Below, one piece after another: positions 13,040 to 13,684 of a stretch of 13,684 nucleotides of DNA (its first letter is position 1; each line of letters begins with the position of its first letter). The position numbers and the translations under genes are program-made. The DNA is taken from contig NZ_LSIC01000104.1 in NCBI RefSeq assembly GCF_001556045.1, positions 1-13,684 on the forward strand, in the 5' to 3' direction. The stretch comes from Bradyrhizobium sp. CCH5-F6. Lineage in GTDB: Bacteria; Pseudomonadota; Alphaproteobacteria; Rhizobiales; Xanthobacteraceae. The notes beneath the pieces were generated by a model. That model made no database searches. It worked only from the letters and a program-made list of their open reading frames with translations, and was not told the DNA's origin.

Positions 13040-13684
13040 ATGTTTGGACGCAAGTCCCGTGGTGATGCCGACGCAACGCTCGCGGCCATCGGTCGTTCGC
13101 AAGCCCTGATCGAGTTCGCGATGGATGGCACGATCCTGACCGCCAACCAGAACTTCCTGACTGCGCTCGGCTACTCCCTCGAGGAGATCAAGGGGAAGAA
13201 GCATTCCATGTTCCTGCCGGCTGCTCAGCGCGACAGCGCCGAGTACCAGGCGTTCTGGGCCCAGCTCACCCGCGGCGAGCCCCAGGCAGCCGAGTTCAAG
13301 CGGATCGCCAAGGGCGGCCGCGAGGTCTGGATCGAGGGATCGTACAATCCGGTGCTCGACGAAGCCGGCAAGCCCGTCAAGGTCGTGAAGATCGCGACCG
13401 ACATCACCGCGAAGAAAATTCGCGGCATGACCGAAGCCTCCAAGATCGCCGCCATCAGCCGCGCCCAGGCCGTCATCGAGTTCAAGCTCGACGGTACCGT
13501 CGTCACGGCCAACGAGAATTTCTGCCGGGCACTCGGCTATTCGCTGGCCGAGATCGAGGGCAAGCATCACAGCATGTTTGTTGCGCCTGCCGAGCGAGAC
13601 AGCGCTGCCTATCGCGAGTTCTGGGCGGCCCTCAATCGTGGTGAATACCAGGCGGCCGAATACAAGCGCATCGGCAAGGGCGGC
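13040..13684 (+). CDS. Tandem-PAS sensory protein, probable methyl-accepting chemotaxis protein (3' end cut)
   Basis: 215 codons are visible and open to the right edge. Two PAS domains follow a 20-residue N-terminus with no membrane segment: PAS1 at about 20-130 and PAS2 from about 142, cut by the window. The repeat units (residues 22-93 and 144-215) are 49/72 identical by my count. Each starts (A)xIEFxxDGTxxTANxNF and contains ALGYS, HSMF, RDSA and RGE-QAAE; a WIEGSYNPV...KVVKIATDIT stretch closes PAS1. This matches the soluble BdlA-like receptors, in which two PAS domains precede an MCP signalling domain, so a cytoplasmic chemoreceptor is likely, though the signalling domain is not in view and a GGDEF or kinase output cannot be excluded. 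ATG 13040 has GGAG at 13028-13031 as ribosome binding site, 8 bases away. PAS cofactor (FAD, haem or none) cannot be told. Confidence 0.9.
   Translation, partial: MFGRKSRGDADATLAAIGRSQALIEFAMDGTILTANQNFLTALGYSLEEIKGKKHSMFLPAAQRDSAEYQAFWAQLTRGEPQAAEFKRIAKGGREVWIEGSYNPVLDEAGKPVKVVKIATDITAKKIRGMTEASKIAAISRAQAVIEFKLDGTVVTANENFCRALGYSLAEIEGKHHSMFVAPAERDSAAYREFWAALNRGEYQAAEYKRIGKGG

Overview
The window is GC-rich and dense in genes. It reads like the chromosome of an alphaproteobacterium of the Bradyrhizobium/Rhodopseudomonas group. The reasons are the 929-residue GlnD, an SsuABC-type transporter, an orphan LivK-type binding protein, a BdlA-like multi-PAS receptor, and three kinds of GC-rich palindromic intergenic repeat that I recall as typical of Bradyrhizobium genomes. 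This is recognition from memory, not a database result. Both ends of the window cut through genes.

Layout. Bases 1-2178 (minus) hold a class A penicillin-binding protein whose C-terminus runs off the left edge. It is divergent from a small DUF1330-like gene (2358-2783, plus), and the gap between them carries two near-consensus CtrA-type boxes. A 118-bp nested palindromic repeat (2787-2904) fills the gap to a convergent LivK-type periplasmic binding protein (2916-4142, minus). Upstream of that on the same strand is a DUF1304 membrane protein (4306-4668, minus), divergent from an Ogt-type O6-alkylguanine-DNA alkyltransferase (about 4710-5291, plus). A second palindromic repeat (5294-5418) separates this from convergent glnD (5436-8225, minus), which encodes the PII uridylyltransferase/uridylyl-removing enzyme.

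The glnD/ssuA divergent spacer (8226-8413) carries two candidate operator dyads. To its right is a plus-strand cluster: an SsuA-type binding protein with a signal peptide (8414-9385), a permease (9451-10302), an ATPase (10307-11092) and an OsmC-family protein (11148-11657). Together these look like an organosulfur (sulfonate-type) uptake system with a thiol peroxidase-like partner. No desulfonating monooxygenase lies in the window. A third palindromic repeat (11685-11817) abuts the start of a polytopic membrane protein with an internal duplication (11827-12636). After a roughly 400-bp spacer comes the start of a tandem-PAS sensory protein (13040 to the right edge), probably a methyl-accepting chemotaxis protein.

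Most genes are ordinary housekeeping or transport genes. The points most worth a second look are the twin CtrA-like boxes before the PBP, the three unrelated palindromic repeats in about 9 kb (two between convergent genes, one forming the immediate leader of a gene), the transporter-OsmC linkage without an oxygenase, and the pseudo-symmetric membrane protein. I saw no rRNA, tRNA, CRISPR array, insertion sequence or phage gene, and no clear evidence of a wholly new system.
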